Assembly: GCA_937959145.1 (NCBI GenBank) | Contig: CALGMC010000023.1 | Span: forward strand, 1 to 13,785 | Direction: 5' to 3' | Origin: an uncultured Chlorobiales bacterium | GTDB lineage: Bacteria; Bacteroidota; Chlorobiia; Chlorobiales; Thermochlorobacteraceae | DNA length: 13,785 bases | Shown: piece by piece, positions 1 to 6,751 of the stretch | Numbering within the stretch: the first letter of the stretch is position 1 | Layout of the letters: every line of letters begins with the position of its first letter | Translations under genes and position numbers: made by a program | The notes under the pieces: generated by a model | Seen by the model: the letters and a program-made list of their open reading frames with translations, nothing else | Told to the model about the DNA's origin: nothing | Databases searched by the model: none

Positions 1-1470
1 AACGAGATTGAGCAAAACTTGATGGAGCTGCGTGCTGTCGCCCATAATGAGCGGAGGAGTAGGAGCAATCGAAACATCGACAGTGATGTTTTTAGGGAAA
101 GTTTGTTCGATAAGATTAGTGATGTCTTTAATGACCTGCCGTAAATCAAGCGCGGATATTTCGCCTTCCTGACCGCGTGCGAAGAGAAGAATTTGCTCCA
201 TCAAGTGTTTGCCGCGATGCGCGCTACTTTCAAGCATTGAAATGCGTTTCAGGCTTTTTTCATCGGCGAGTTTTTGCTTGAGCATTTCAAGCGATGCCAT
301 AATCGGCGTGAGCACGTTATTCATGTCGTGCGCAATGCCGCTGGCAATCAAACCGATGTGCTCAACGCGCTGATTGCGAAGTAATTGTGCTTCAAGTTGT
401 TTTTTCTCGGTAATGTCGGTATCAATGATTAAAACTTTACGCATTTGGTTGCCGACGGAATCGAGCAAGGTTCGGCGGCTTTGAACAACGACTTTTTTTC
501 CTTCTCGTGTGCGATGATGCAATTCGCCTTCCCATTCGCCTTTCTCAAAAACTTTGGCTTGCGCTTCAAAGTGATGTTTGAACTCCTTGTTGTCGTAAAG
601 CAAATCGGCTTTGCGATTGCCGAGTGCGTCTTCGCGCTTCCAGCCATAAAGGCGTTCCGCGCCGCTATTCCAAAAGAGAATAATGTCGTTTTCATCTACA
701 ACGATGATGGCGTCTTGCGTAACTTCTAAAAGTTTGGCTTGTTCGCGGAGCTGTTCTTCCATCAACTTGCGTTGCGAAATATCAACCCCGACGAAGACCG
801 CCGCGCTATTGTCAAAATACTTGTGTCCGAAAAGCAGGGTAACAATGCTTCTGTCGTCAATGCTAATGCGATACTCAGCAGAAATTTGCTTGTCCGAAGT
901 CGCGAAAAAAGTCTTGACGATTTGCTCAAAAACATCGTCGCCACGAAAGCCAACGCGCTGACCAACAATCTCGCCAACTCTAAGCCCCAATAAATTGGCT
1001 AAATGTTGATTGACGCCGAGATATGTTCCATCTTTGGCAACCCAAGAAATGTAGGCGGGTACAGCATCAATCACGGCTTGAAGTTGGTCGTCGGCGAGGT
1101 GAAGGTCGCGCCTTGCATGGTCAAGGTCTTGCTCAATGCGCTTTTGGCGCGTGAAGTCGGTGAAGAGATAGAGTGTAATCGGAGGCGATGTGGAAAGTTG
1201 TTTGCGAGATAGGCGAAGTTGAACTAACTGAGGAATATGAAAAACCGTTAATTCAACAGACTCAACGTTCGAGCCTAACTCTGGCGGCGCGAGAAGCAGG
1301 TTCTCTCTGAGCGTCTCGATAAACTTTTTTCCTACAACATCGGCGGGTTTAGTATCAAACAACTTGGCGAGCGAATCGCTGATAGAGACAATGTTATCGG
1401 AGTCATCGGTAATGCAATAAGAAACTTCAGCCGCTTCTAAAATGAGGTGTTGCAAATGATGGTCTTGCAT
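1..1470 (-). CDS. Multi-PAS sensor histidine kinase, N-terminal 490 residues (gene continues beyond the window)
   Basis: An open frame reads without a stop from ATG at 1470 to base 1. Three PAS-like sensor domains are visible at about residues 8-108, 127-236 and 243-357; the third has the typical FWNSGAERLYGW segment followed by a PAC-like end (DITEKKQLE). A HisKA dimerisation/phosphoacceptor domain follows (about 365-432), with H-box GIAHDMNNVLTPI, so His381 is the predicted phosphorylation site. The last residues (GDSTQLHQVLLNLV) are the beginning of the HATPase N-box, so the ATP-binding half lies outside. No signal peptide or membrane helix is present, so the kinase is probably cytosolic and senses an internal signal. 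Kinases with an HDxNN-type H-box often carry a receiver domain at the C terminus; that cannot be seen here. The start has no Shine-Dalgarno sequence. The signal, and the cognate regulator if separate, are unknown. Confidence 0.93.
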   Translation of the reverse strand, partial: MQDHHLQHLILEAAEVSYCITDDSDNIVSISDSLAKLFDTKPADVVGKKFIETLRENLLLAPPELGSNVESVELTVFHIPQLVQLRLSRKQLSTSPPITLYLFTDFTRQKRIEQDLDHARRDLHLADDQLQAVIDAVPAYISWVAKDGTYLGVNQHLANLLGLRVGEIVGQRVGFRGDDVFEQIVKTFFATSDKQISAEYRISIDDRSIVTLLFGHKYFDNSAAVFVGVDISQRKLMEEQLREQAKLLEVTQDAIIVVDENDIILFWNSGAERLYGWKREDALGNRKADLLYDNKEFKHHFEAQAKVFEKGEWEGELHHRTREGKKVVVQSRRTLLDSVGNQMRKVLIIDTDITEKKQLEAQLLRNQRVEHIGLIASGIAHDMNNVLTPIMASLEMLKQKLADEKSLKRISMLESSAHRGKHLMEQILLFARGQEGEISALDLRQVIKDITNLIEQTFPKNITVDVSIAPTPPLIMGDSTQLHQVLLNLV

Positions 1471-1513
1471 AATTTGATATGATGTTGGTTAGGCAACAAA
1501 AATCAAGCGCGCA

Positions 1514-1521
1514 GAAAAGTA
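1514..1521 (-). promoter_or_regulatory. Possible -7 element for the histidine kinase
   Basis: Read on the minus strand this is TACTTTTC, seven of eight positions of the Bacteroidota element TAnnTTTG, about 44 nt upstream of the kinase ATG. A convincing -33 TTTG was not found at the expected distance, so the call rests on one motif. Confidence 0.3.
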
Positions 1522-1545
1522 TGGCTTTACTGGAGGTCAATTTAC

Positions 1546-1553
1546 TATCTTTT
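1546..1553 (+). promoter_or_regulatory. Possible -7 element for the outer-membrane protein gene
   Basis: TATCTTTT matches TAnnTTTG at seven of eight positions and lies 30 nt before the ATG at 1583. The identical octamer precedes surE at 6732, which strengthens both calls slightly. No clear -33 partner. Confidence 0.3.
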
Positions 1554-1582
1554 CACATTCGTCAAAACCTTCAAACACAGCA

Positions 1583-2197
1583 ATGTCATACTTTTATCGT
1601 CTGTTCGTGATTCTCACGCTGTTCTTTTCCGTCAATGAAATCAAGGCACAACGTTATGCGTTTGACCAAGGAAGCATTCGATTGGGCGTCTCGCTCAACT
1701 ACGCCAACTACGGCGGCGAACTCTATCAGCCCAACCTCACCGCACGAATTGAATCTGACCGCATCACGGAATTTGCCATACGTCCCAGCGTTGCCTATTT
1801 CTTTTTTGAACGGCTCGCGCTAGGCGTCGACCTCACTTACGTAACCATCGGACAAAACGATAAGAACAATGTCGTAACGCTTTTCTCACGAACAAGTTGG
1901 AGCGTCGGACCGAGCATCGCCTATTTTTTCGGGGAGCGGCAAAGTCCAATTTTTCCTTTCGTCTCAGCAAGCTATTCCTATCAAAGTAGCACAGAGCAAG
2001 AGTTTGAGCGAAGCATCAATACACGCTCAAAAGGCTCAAACTTTCGTGCTTCAGGCGGAATGGCAATCATGTTCGGCAAGCAAGCCTCGCTCAATGTAGA
2101 AGCCTTTTATCGAGTGGATATGCGAAAGGTGCAGAACATCAGTCGAAGTGGGAATGTCTTCGGGCTGGAAGTGGGCGCAAGTTTATTCATCTTTTAG
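1583..2197 (+). CDS. Small outer-membrane beta-barrel protein with signal peptide
   Basis: This 204-residue protein begins with a signal peptide (hydrophobic core about residues 6-16; likely cleavage after IKA at 22, before Gln-Arg). The mature part is rich in alternating polar and aromatic residues of the kind found in transmembrane beta strands (for example RLGVSLNYANYGGEL, SVGPSIAYFFGER, LNVEAFYRVDMRK) and it ends in Phe (ASLFIF), as expected for a C-terminal barrel-assembly signal. This fits the loose group of 8-10-stranded OmpA/OmpW-like porin-fold proteins that are common in Bacteroidota. No ligand or enzymatic motif is visible, so the specific role is unknown. It is divergent from the histidine kinase, which could regulate it, but nothing in the sequence demonstrates this. 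Its stop codon overlaps the end of the convergent dioxygenase gene. No Shine-Dalgarno sequence precedes the ATG. Confidence 0.8.
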   Translation: MSYFYRLFVILTLFFSVNEIKAQRYAFDQGSIRLGVSLNYANYGGELYQPNLTARIESDRITEFAIRPSVAYFFFERLALGVDLTYVTIGQNDKNNVVTLFSRTSWSVGPSIAYFFGERQSPIFPFVSASYSYQSSTEQEFERSINTRSKGSNFRASGGMAIMFGKQASLNVEAFYRVDMRKVQNISRSGNVFGLEVGASLFIF

Positions 2198-3285
2198 TGA
2201 TGAGAGCCAAAGAAGAAACCAAGTTCGCGTTGCACCTCTTCTGGCAGTGGTGGCAGAGCCGAGCGCGGAATGAGAAAGGTTGAAAGGTTAAAGAGGTCTA
2301 AAAAAATCCGATGGGCATCGACGGTATTTTTGAGATAGGCGTGTCCTGACGAGCCACCTGTCCCGATTTTCGTGCCAATCATGCGTTGAACCATAATCGA
2401 GTGGCGGTATCGCCAAGTAGAAAAGAGTTCGTCAATGTCGATGAGCGCGGTCAGAAAGCGAAACGGCAAATGAAGAATTGGCTGGTCGCGATAGAGCATA
2501 ATGAGCAGAGCGGCTTTGAAGGCGGTGTAGGAAAGTCGGCGCGCACCTGAACGCACAAGTTCGTCGTGTTTTTCTTCGTCGAACAAGGCGGCAAAATTTT
2601 CAATCGTGCGCGAAAGTTGTGCGAGTTCGCGCGTTTTTTCTTCATCGGTGAGCGTTGGATTTTGCTCAATGATTTGGCGGTCTTGGGCGAGCATCGTATC
2701 AACGGCTTTTTTGTAATTCTCCCAAAAATCAAAATTCCCAAAATTCAAAAACGGCGTGCGTTCAAGCCAATTTTGGATAAGGTCAAAAAGCGACGGCTCT
2801 TGTTCGGATTGCAACGCAAGGTGTTGGTGTGCGTCAGAGAGGCGTTTCTCGTAAGAGGTGTTGTTGAAGTCAAGTCGCGATTCGCGCTTCAAGCCGAATT
2901 TGCTTTCAATCAAACGAAACTGCACGCTTTGAAATCCAGAAGCAGGAGAGAGGAAATCGCGGAACTCTAAAAAATCGAGCGGCGTCATGGTTTCCAAAAT
3001 CCGAAACTGCTCAATCATGACTTCCTGAATCGTGCTGATTCGCTCTAAGCGAGAGACCGCAACGCCGATATTTTTTTCATCGACATAATTGCCTAAAAAC
3101 ATCTCGCGCACAGAATCCAACTCGTGCAAAATTTGCTTAAACCAAATCTCGAAAACTTGATGAACCGTGATGAAGAGCAGTTCATCGTGCGCAGGTTGTC
3201 CAAACGCGGTGCTTCGGGGCGTTTGAGCGGTCAGAATTTTCTCGAGATGAAGATAATCGGCGTAGTAGGCTGGCGGATACTTCAT
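2194..3285 (-). CDS. kynA: Tryptophan 2,3-dioxygenase
   Basis: Haem enzyme that opens the indole ring of L-tryptophan with O2 to give N-formylkynurenine, the first step of the kynurenine route; cytosolic, normally a tetramer. At 363 residues it is longer than the roughly 280-300 residue proteobacterial enzymes and nearer the animal-type length. Key residues can be aligned by motif to the Xanthomonas enzyme: Phe38 and His42 (in HDELLFITVHQ; equivalents of Phe51 and His55), Phe105 and Arg109 (FLEFRDFL; Tyr113 and Arg117), Ser116 (SPASGFQS; Ser124), the proximal haem ligand His295 (WRYRHSIMV; His240) and Thr309 (KIGTGGSSG; Thr254). It therefore looks catalytically complete. The gene follows a membrane-protein gene by 5 bp and is probably co-transcribed with it. 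No formamidase, kynureninase or 3-hydroxyanthranilate gene is nearby. The 3' end overlaps the convergent gene by 4 bp. Confidence 0.96.
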   Translation of the reverse strand: MKYPPAYYADYLHLEKILTAQTPRSTAFGQPAHDELLFITVHQVFEIWFKQILHELDSVREMFLGNYVDEKNIGVAVSRLERISTIQEVMIEQFRILETMTPLDFLEFRDFLSPASGFQSVQFRLIESKFGLKRESRLDFNNTSYEKRLSDAHQHLALQSEQEPSLFDLIQNWLERTPFLNFGNFDFWENYKKAVDTMLAQDRQIIEQNPTLTDEEKTRELAQLSRTIENFAALFDEEKHDELVRSGARRLSYTAFKAALLIMLYRDQPILHLPFRFLTALIDIDELFSTWRYRHSIMVQRMIGTKIGTGGSSGHAYLKNTVDAHRIFLDLFNLSTFLIPRSALPPLPEEVQRELGFFFGSHH

Positions 3286-3290
3286 AACGC

Positions 3291-3905
3291 TTACGGCTTA
3301 AATTCCCGACGATAAATTTTCACGGGGTCGACATCGAAGCGTGGCTCAAGCTTCTCGCGAAGGATTGCCTCAAAGGCTTCTTTTTGTCGATGTTGGACGC
3401 GGATAATGACCACATTCCAAGCGTTAATTTTTCCTTTGGGAGGCGCAACTTTGCTACCTAAAGGTTTGCCGTAAAAGAAGTGATACTCGGTGTAAAAGCG
3501 TTTGGGTTTAGCGAAGTAATCGGTAATGTCGTTCCATCGGAGTAAAGATTTTTTCGCACTGTGAATGTTTTGAACAATGCCATCGTCGGTAACAAGCCGT
3601 TGCTCCGACGCGCTCGCGCCGATAAACCAAAAGAGACTTGCAATCAAATAAAGCGAAAATTTCATGACCGATTCGTCGTCGCCGATGATGAACCCAATCG
3701 CAATGCACCCAACTTGAACAAGGCTATAAATAGTCGGAAGAAGCGGGTAGCCGAAGAGCGCGCCGTGCCAAAGGCTGAGACGAACATGCGAGACGCGCAA
3801 CCGATTGACTAAGGCAATCATGGCAAAGAGCGGCATGAGCAGCACGACCGCGTAAAAAAAGTAACTCTCTATAACAAGAATGATATTTCTAAATTCGTCG
3901 CCCAT
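3291..3905 (-). CDS. Membrane protein with three N-terminal helices and a PH-like C-terminal domain, unknown function
   Basis: The 204-residue product has three probable transmembrane helices (about 9-33, 52-75 and 82-99) followed by a soluble region of about 100 residues. That region (SEQRLVTDDGIV, LLRWNDITDYF, VVIIRV, then an amphipathic stretch EAFEAILREKL) resembles the bacterial PH-like fold found in small membrane proteins: beta strands around a conserved Trp-x-x-Ile motif and a closing helix. This is pattern recognition, not a confirmed family assignment. No catalytic residues are evident. The stop codon is only 5 bp before the tryptophan dioxygenase ATG, so the two are very probably translated from one mRNA; why they are paired is unclear. 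A possible -7 element (TAATTTTC) lies 28 nt upstream. Confidence 0.75.
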   Translation of the reverse strand: MGDEFRNIILVIESYFFYAVVLLMPLFAMIALVNRLRVSHVRLSLWHGALFGYPLLPTIYSLVQVGCIAIGFIIGDDESVMKFSLYLIASLFWFIGASASEQRLVTDDGIVQNIHSAKKSLLRWNDITDYFAKPKRFYTEYHFFYGKPLGSKVAPPKGKINAWNVVIIRVQHRQKEAFEAILREKLEPRFDVDPVKIYRREFKP

Positions 3906-3932
3906 CGTTGTTACTACTTCATTTTTGTTCTC

Positions 3933-3940
3933 GAAAATTA
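3933..3940 (-). promoter_or_regulatory. Possible -7 element for the membrane protein/kynA operon
   Basis: On the minus strand TAATTTTC matches TAnnTTTG at seven of eight positions, about 28 nt before the ATG at 3905. No strong -33 element was seen. Confidence 0.3.
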
Positions 3941-3960
3941 TGTCTGAACTATGCCTATTT

Positions 3961-3995
3961 CGCTAAAATTTTGCGAATTACAAAAAGGCTTTTTG
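3961..3995. promoter_or_regulatory. Two adjacent A/T-rich palindromes upstream of the kynA operon
   Basis: CGCTAAAATTTTGCG (3961-3975, palindromic apart from one inserted base) and CAAAAAGGCTTTTTG (3981-3995, perfect 7-bp arms round a single central base) have centres about 20 bp apart, near two helical turns, just upstream of the putative -7 element at 3933-3940. They could be operator half-sites for a regulator of tryptophan degradation, but short A/T palindromes arise easily by chance. Confidence 0.2.
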
Positions 3996-4064
3996 AACTG
4001 GGGAAACTCACTTGGTTGCTTGATGAACTGCAATGCGACATAATGAACGCAGAGCCTGTTAATT

Positions 4065-4106
4065 CGTTTCAGAAGATTGGCGTTTCAGAAACTTGGCGTT
4101 TCAGAG
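4065..4106. repeat. 16-bp tandem repeat, about 2.6 copies
   Basis: The nonamer CGTTTCAGA occurs at 4065, 4081 and 4097, exactly 16 bp apart. The first two full units are CGTTTCAGAAGATTGG and CGTTTCAGAAACTTGG; the third is partial. The array ends immediately before the stop codon of the polyprenyl synthase gene. The junction of copies two and three makes a small GAAAC/GTTTC inverted repeat. It is too short and has no spacers for a CRISPR array; it looks like slipped-strand duplication or a small protein-binding array. Confidence 0.75.
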
Positions 4107-5081
4107 TCAGGTTTGACGAGAGACAGCGAAATTGATGAAGAGTTCAAGAGCGGCTTTGCTTGGCGAAGCAGGAAAGGAAGAAAGTGCGTCTAATGCTTTT
4201 TGAACGAACTTCTTGGCGGTGTGCTCGGCATATTCAATGCCGCCGTGTTCGGTAGCAAAGAGAATAATTTCTTCGCTGAAAAGCGTGCGTTTTTTGTCGC
4301 TTTTGAGCAGTGCGATGACTTCTTTTCGCTTTTGAGCATCGGCGTTTTCGAGCGCGTAAATCAAAGGAAGTGTAATTTTCTTTTCTTTGATGTCGCCGCC
4401 GACAGGTTTGCCCGTCTTTGAACTTTTGCCGAGATAGTCAAGAATATCGTCTTGAATTTGAAACGCAATGCCGATGGCTTCGCCGCAGGCACGCAGTTTT
4501 TGTTGAACATCGCTATCAGATGAAGCCGAGACCGCGCCAATTTCGCACGAGGTTGAAATAAGCGAGGCTGTTTTATCGGAAATGATTTTGAAGTAAGTGG
4601 CTTCGTCGATATCGAGGCTTCGCGTTTTTTCAATCTGCAACAGTTCGCCTTCGCTCATGCGTTTGACGGCATCGGAGATGATTTCCAGAAAGCGGTGGTC
4701 TTTGTGTTTAAGGGCGAGAAGCAAGCCGCGCGAAAGAAGGTAATCGCCCATGAGCACGGCGACTTTATTTTTCCAAAGTGCATTGATGGCGGGCAAGCCG
4801 CGACGCATGTCGGCAGTGTCGACCACATCGTCGTGAATCAGCGTCGCCGTATGCAGAAGTTCGACCAGTGCGGCGGCGCGATAGGTGCTATCGTTAATGC
4901 CACCCGCAATGTTGGCTGAAAGCAACACAAGCATCGGACGCGCTTGCTTGCCTTTTTGTCGGAGAATGTAGCCTGCAACTTTATCAATCAACCCAACTTC
5001 CGATGTCATGGTTTGTTTGAACTCCTCACGGAATCGGGCTAATTCGGATTCAATCGGGCGGCTAATCTCATCGAGTTTCAC
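4107..5081 (-). CDS. Long-chain trans-polyprenyl diphosphate synthase (IspB/heptaprenyl-synthase type)
   Basis: Condenses isopentenyl diphosphate units onto an allylic primer to build the C35-C40-class isoprenoid used for menaquinone-type quinone side chains; cytosolic and Mg-dependent. The 324 residues contain GKQARP (44-49), the first Asp-rich motif DDVVD (84-88), KT at 170-171, the second Asp-rich motif DDILD (211-215) and the GKPVGGDIKEKK segment (224-235). The residue five positions before the first motif is a small Ala (ATLIHDD), as in octaprenyl-type enzymes, where bulky residues would stop the chain early; hence a long-chain product rather than FPP or GGPP. The exact length cannot be read from sequence. 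The start is GTG at 5079-5081: an in-frame TGA lies four codons upstream, and the next ATG (residue 25) would remove a conserved N-terminal helix. The gene is 82 bp downstream of the oxidoreductase gene. Confidence 0.94.
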   Translation of the reverse strand: MKLDEISRPIESELARFREEFKQTMTSEVGLIDKVAGYILRQKGKQARPMLVLLSANIAGGINDSTYRAAALVELLHTATLIHDDVVDTADMRRGLPAINALWKNKVAVLMGDYLLSRGLLLALKHKDHRFLEIISDAVKRMSEGELLQIEKTRSLDIDEATYFKIISDKTASLISTSCEIGAVSASSDSDVQQKLRACGEAIGIAFQIQDDILDYLGKSSKTGKPVGGDIKEKKITLPLIYALENADAQKRKEVIALLKSDKKRTLFSEEIILFATEHGGIEYAEHTAKKFVQKALDALSSFPASPSKAALELFINFAVSRQT

Positions 5082-5118
5082 GAGAAAGAGTCAAAAAGGG
5101 TTGGTAAGATGTAATCTC

Positions 5119-5142
5119 GCAAAGAAATTCTTGCAAAGAAAT
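5119..5142. repeat. Two-copy 14-bp direct repeat
   Basis: GCAAAGAAAT occurs at 5119-5128 and 5133-5142 with 14-bp periodicity, inside the 82-bp gap upstream of the polyprenyl synthase gene, where that gene's promoter would be expected. It may be a binding site or a chance duplication. Confidence 0.5.
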
Positions 5143-5163
5143 GTTGACGCATCGTGCGGCGGC

Positions 5164-6198
5164 TTACTTTTTTGAATCACGCTTGACCAAAACCTCTTTC
5201 CCCGTCTTGGCAGATTTGTAAATCGCATCGACGATGTTCATGCGCTCGTAGGCGTCTTTTGCAGTTGAGGAAAGCGGATAAAGACCCGCGACGGCGTCGA
5301 TAAAGTGTCGAAGTTCGTTGTAGTAAGAGCGTTTGTAGATGTCTTCAAGTGAGCCGATTTTTTCAGGCGTTACGTTCATCAGTTGGTCTCTCATTTTTTT
5401 ATGGAATTTAAGCGGATAAACCCGCGCAAATCCTTCGTTGCCATAAACATTGCAGAAGAGCAAATCGGAATCGACCTCAAAGTTCCAACCCGTATCAATC
5501 GTAATGGCTTGACCGCTTTTAAGGCGAATTAAAACGGACGAAAAGTCTTCGACGCCCGCAGAATTTTCATCGTGAACGTCGCGCTCGAAATTGACGGCGG
5601 AAACGCTATGCGCTTCAGGAAAATTGAGAATCCACAAGGCAAGGTCAAGCACCATGATTCCCAAATCCAAAAACACACCGCCGCCAGAAACGGACTTCTG
5701 AGTTTTCCATTGACGGTCGACCGGGTTTTTTTTCAGCCAGCCGCACTTCACGAAAAACACATCGCCGATTTCTCCATTCTCAATAAAACTTTTCAGCACC
5801 ATCGCGTCGGGGCGAAAGCGTTGGTTCATTCCGACCATCATCTTGACGTCCGACTTATTGAGCACATCTAAAATTTCTTTGGCTTCTTTGGCGGTGCGGG
5901 CAAGCGGCTTTTCAACAAGGCTGTGCTTTTGGGCTTTGATTGCCGCCGTTGCAATTTCTTTATGCGTATTGGTTGGCGTAGCGATGATGACGGCGTCAAT
6001 CTCGTTCATCGCCAAAAGGTCTTGATAGTCTTTGAAAACGTGTTTGACTTTATATCGCTCACCCAAAAGTTTGGCGCGCTGAAACTCCACATCGCAGAGC
6101 GCGACGAGTTGAGCGTTTTCAAGTTTAGAAAGAATGGGAAGGTGAATAATCTGTGAGATGTTTCCTAAGCCGATAACGCCGACTTTGATTTTTTCCAT
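5164..6198 (-). CDS. Gfo/Idh/MocA-family NAD(P)-dependent oxidoreductase
   Basis: The family oxidises or reduces sugars, inositols and related polyols, or acts as biliverdin reductase-like enzymes. Residues 1-120 form a Rossmann fold: VGVIGLGNISQ (7-15 region), the acidic end of strand two (ALCD, Asp36), ATPTNTH (74-79) and the EKP motif (96-98), which places the cofactor and supplies the conserved Lys97. The second half is the alpha/beta substrate domain with SGGGVFLDLGIMVLD (171-185). In most characterised members this last motif is GGGxxxDxGxH, with Asp and His in catalysis; Asp178 is kept but the His position is Met182. The substrate is unknown and may differ from that of sugar dehydrogenases. 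At 344 residues it is of normal length. It lies 43 bp after the SET-domain gene and 82 bp before the polyprenyl synthase gene, so it may be part of one minus-strand transcription unit. Confidence 0.92.
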   Translation of the reverse strand: MEKIKVGVIGLGNISQIIHLPILSKLENAQLVALCDVEFQRAKLLGERYKVKHVFKDYQDLLAMNEIDAVIIATPTNTHKEIATAAIKAQKHSLVEKPLARTAKEAKEILDVLNKSDVKMMVGMNQRFRPDAMVLKSFIENGEIGDVFFVKCGWLKKNPVDRQWKTQKSVSGGGVFLDLGIMVLDLALWILNFPEAHSVSAVNFERDVHDENSAGVEDFSSVLIRLKSGQAITIDTGWNFEVDSDLLFCNVYGNEGFARVYPLKFHKKMRDQLMNVTPEKIGSLEDIYKRSYYNELRHFIDAVAGLYPLSSTAKDAYERMNIVDAIYKSAKTGKEVLVKRDSKK

Positions 6199-6241
6199 GG
6201 TCGTAAAAGCGTTGGGTATGAAAAATGAAAAATGAAGTTAA

Positions 6242-6712
6242 TCATTCCGAAAGGCTTTGCAAATCGAGCATTCTCTGCCGTGCTTCGCATTGGTCTTTTT
6301 TACAAGTAGGATTTCGCAAGAAGCAGACATCGTAAATTTCTTCGTAGTCGTAATCAATCGTGATTTCTTCGCCTGCTTGAATCGAGCACGAGGCAACCAA
6401 ATACAGCGACTCATGGTCTCGGTCTTTGACTTCGGCGTTCGGCGCGCAACTGTGATTGATATAGCGAATTTTCGCCGTCATCGCCGTGTCGATGTAAGTA
6501 TCATCGTCGTTGTAAAAGATATACACATTGCCTTCTTCATCTTCGCGCCGCAAGCACTCGTCGGCGTTTATTGCTTCGCCCGCAATAATCATCAGCACTT
6601 CGCCCGTCTCGCAGGGCTTCGTTGTGAAAATCCCTTTGCCTTGAATTGGCGAATCTAAAACGACAATGTAATCGGGATTGTAAAGCGCGGAATCAGGAAG
6701 ACGGCTAAGCAT
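6242..6712 (-). CDS. SET-domain protein, probable protein-lysine methyltransferase
   Basis: A compact 156-residue protein that is little more than a SET domain. Visible motifs are KGIFTTKPCETGEVL (26-40), the signature RYINHSCAPN (83-92), which forms the pseudoknot and SAM site, and GEEITIDYDYE (114-124), with Tyr121 or Tyr123 as the catalytic tyrosine. After it come Cys130, Cys137 and Cys142 (C-x6-C-x4-C), which with Cys89 of NHSC could bind a zinc ion as in a post-SET segment, although the spacing differs from the canonical CxCx4C. SET enzymes transfer methyl groups from SAM to lysines, in bacteria typically on chromatin-like or ribosomal proteins; the target here is unknown. The gene is divergent from surE, 48 bp away, and has a perfect TAnnTTTG match upstream. 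A free-standing SET domain in a bacterium suggests ancient horizontal spread of the family. Confidence 0.92.
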   Translation of the reverse strand: MLSRLPDSALYNPDYIVVLDSPIQGKGIFTTKPCETGEVLMIIAGEAINADECLRREDEEGNVYIFYNDDDTYIDTAMTAKIRYINHSCAPNAEVKDRDHESLYLVASCSIQAGEEITIDYDYEEIYDVCFLRNPTCKKDQCEARQRMLDLQSLSE

Positions 6713-6731
6713 TGATGAATTTTATTTTGCG

Positions 6732-6739
6732 TATCTTTT
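6732..6739 (+). promoter_or_regulatory. Possible -7 element for surE
   Basis: TATCTTTT, seven of eight positions of TAnnTTTG, 22 nt before the ATG at 6761 and within 5 bp of the SET-gene element on the other strand, giving a compact divergent promoter region. The two are framed by the inverted repeat TTTTGC (6725-6730) / GCAAAA (6743-6748). Confidence 0.35.
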
Positions 6740-6743
6740 CATG

Positions 6744-6751
6744 CAAAAGTA
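6744..6751 (-). promoter_or_regulatory. Probable -7 element for the SET-domain gene
   Basis: On the minus strand this is TACTTTTG, an exact match to TAnnTTTG, 32 nt before the SET gene ATG. It is the best promoter match in the window. It overlaps the spacer used by surE in the opposite direction. Confidence 0.45.

Larger units (their letters stand above)
3906..4106. other. Intergenic region between the polyprenyl synthase and kynA-operon genes
   Basis: About 200 bp without a convincing gene. It holds the putative promoter and palindromes described separately and, next to the polyprenyl synthase stop, a three-copy 16-bp tandem repeat. The plus-strand open frame across it (3908-4135) shows no protein-like composition and runs into the 3' end of the neighbouring gene. 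Confidence 0.6.

Noticed and set aside
429..1212. Open frames on both strands within the first 1.5 kb
   Set aside because: The minus-strand frame from 1470 to base 1 gives a coherent PAS-HisKA kinase; the shorter frames are its shadows.
2566..2970. 134-residue plus-strand open frame
   Set aside because: It lies fully antisense to the tryptophan dioxygenase, whose motifs are certain; the translation has no recognisable domain.
4065..4106. CRISPR-like repeat array
   Set aside because: Units are 16 bp and directly adjacent with no spacers; no cas genes are in the window.
3908..4135. 75-residue plus-strand open frame in the gap before the kynA operon
   Set aside because: It reads through the tandem repeat and into the 3' end of the polyprenyl synthase gene on the other strand, with no family likeness or start signal.
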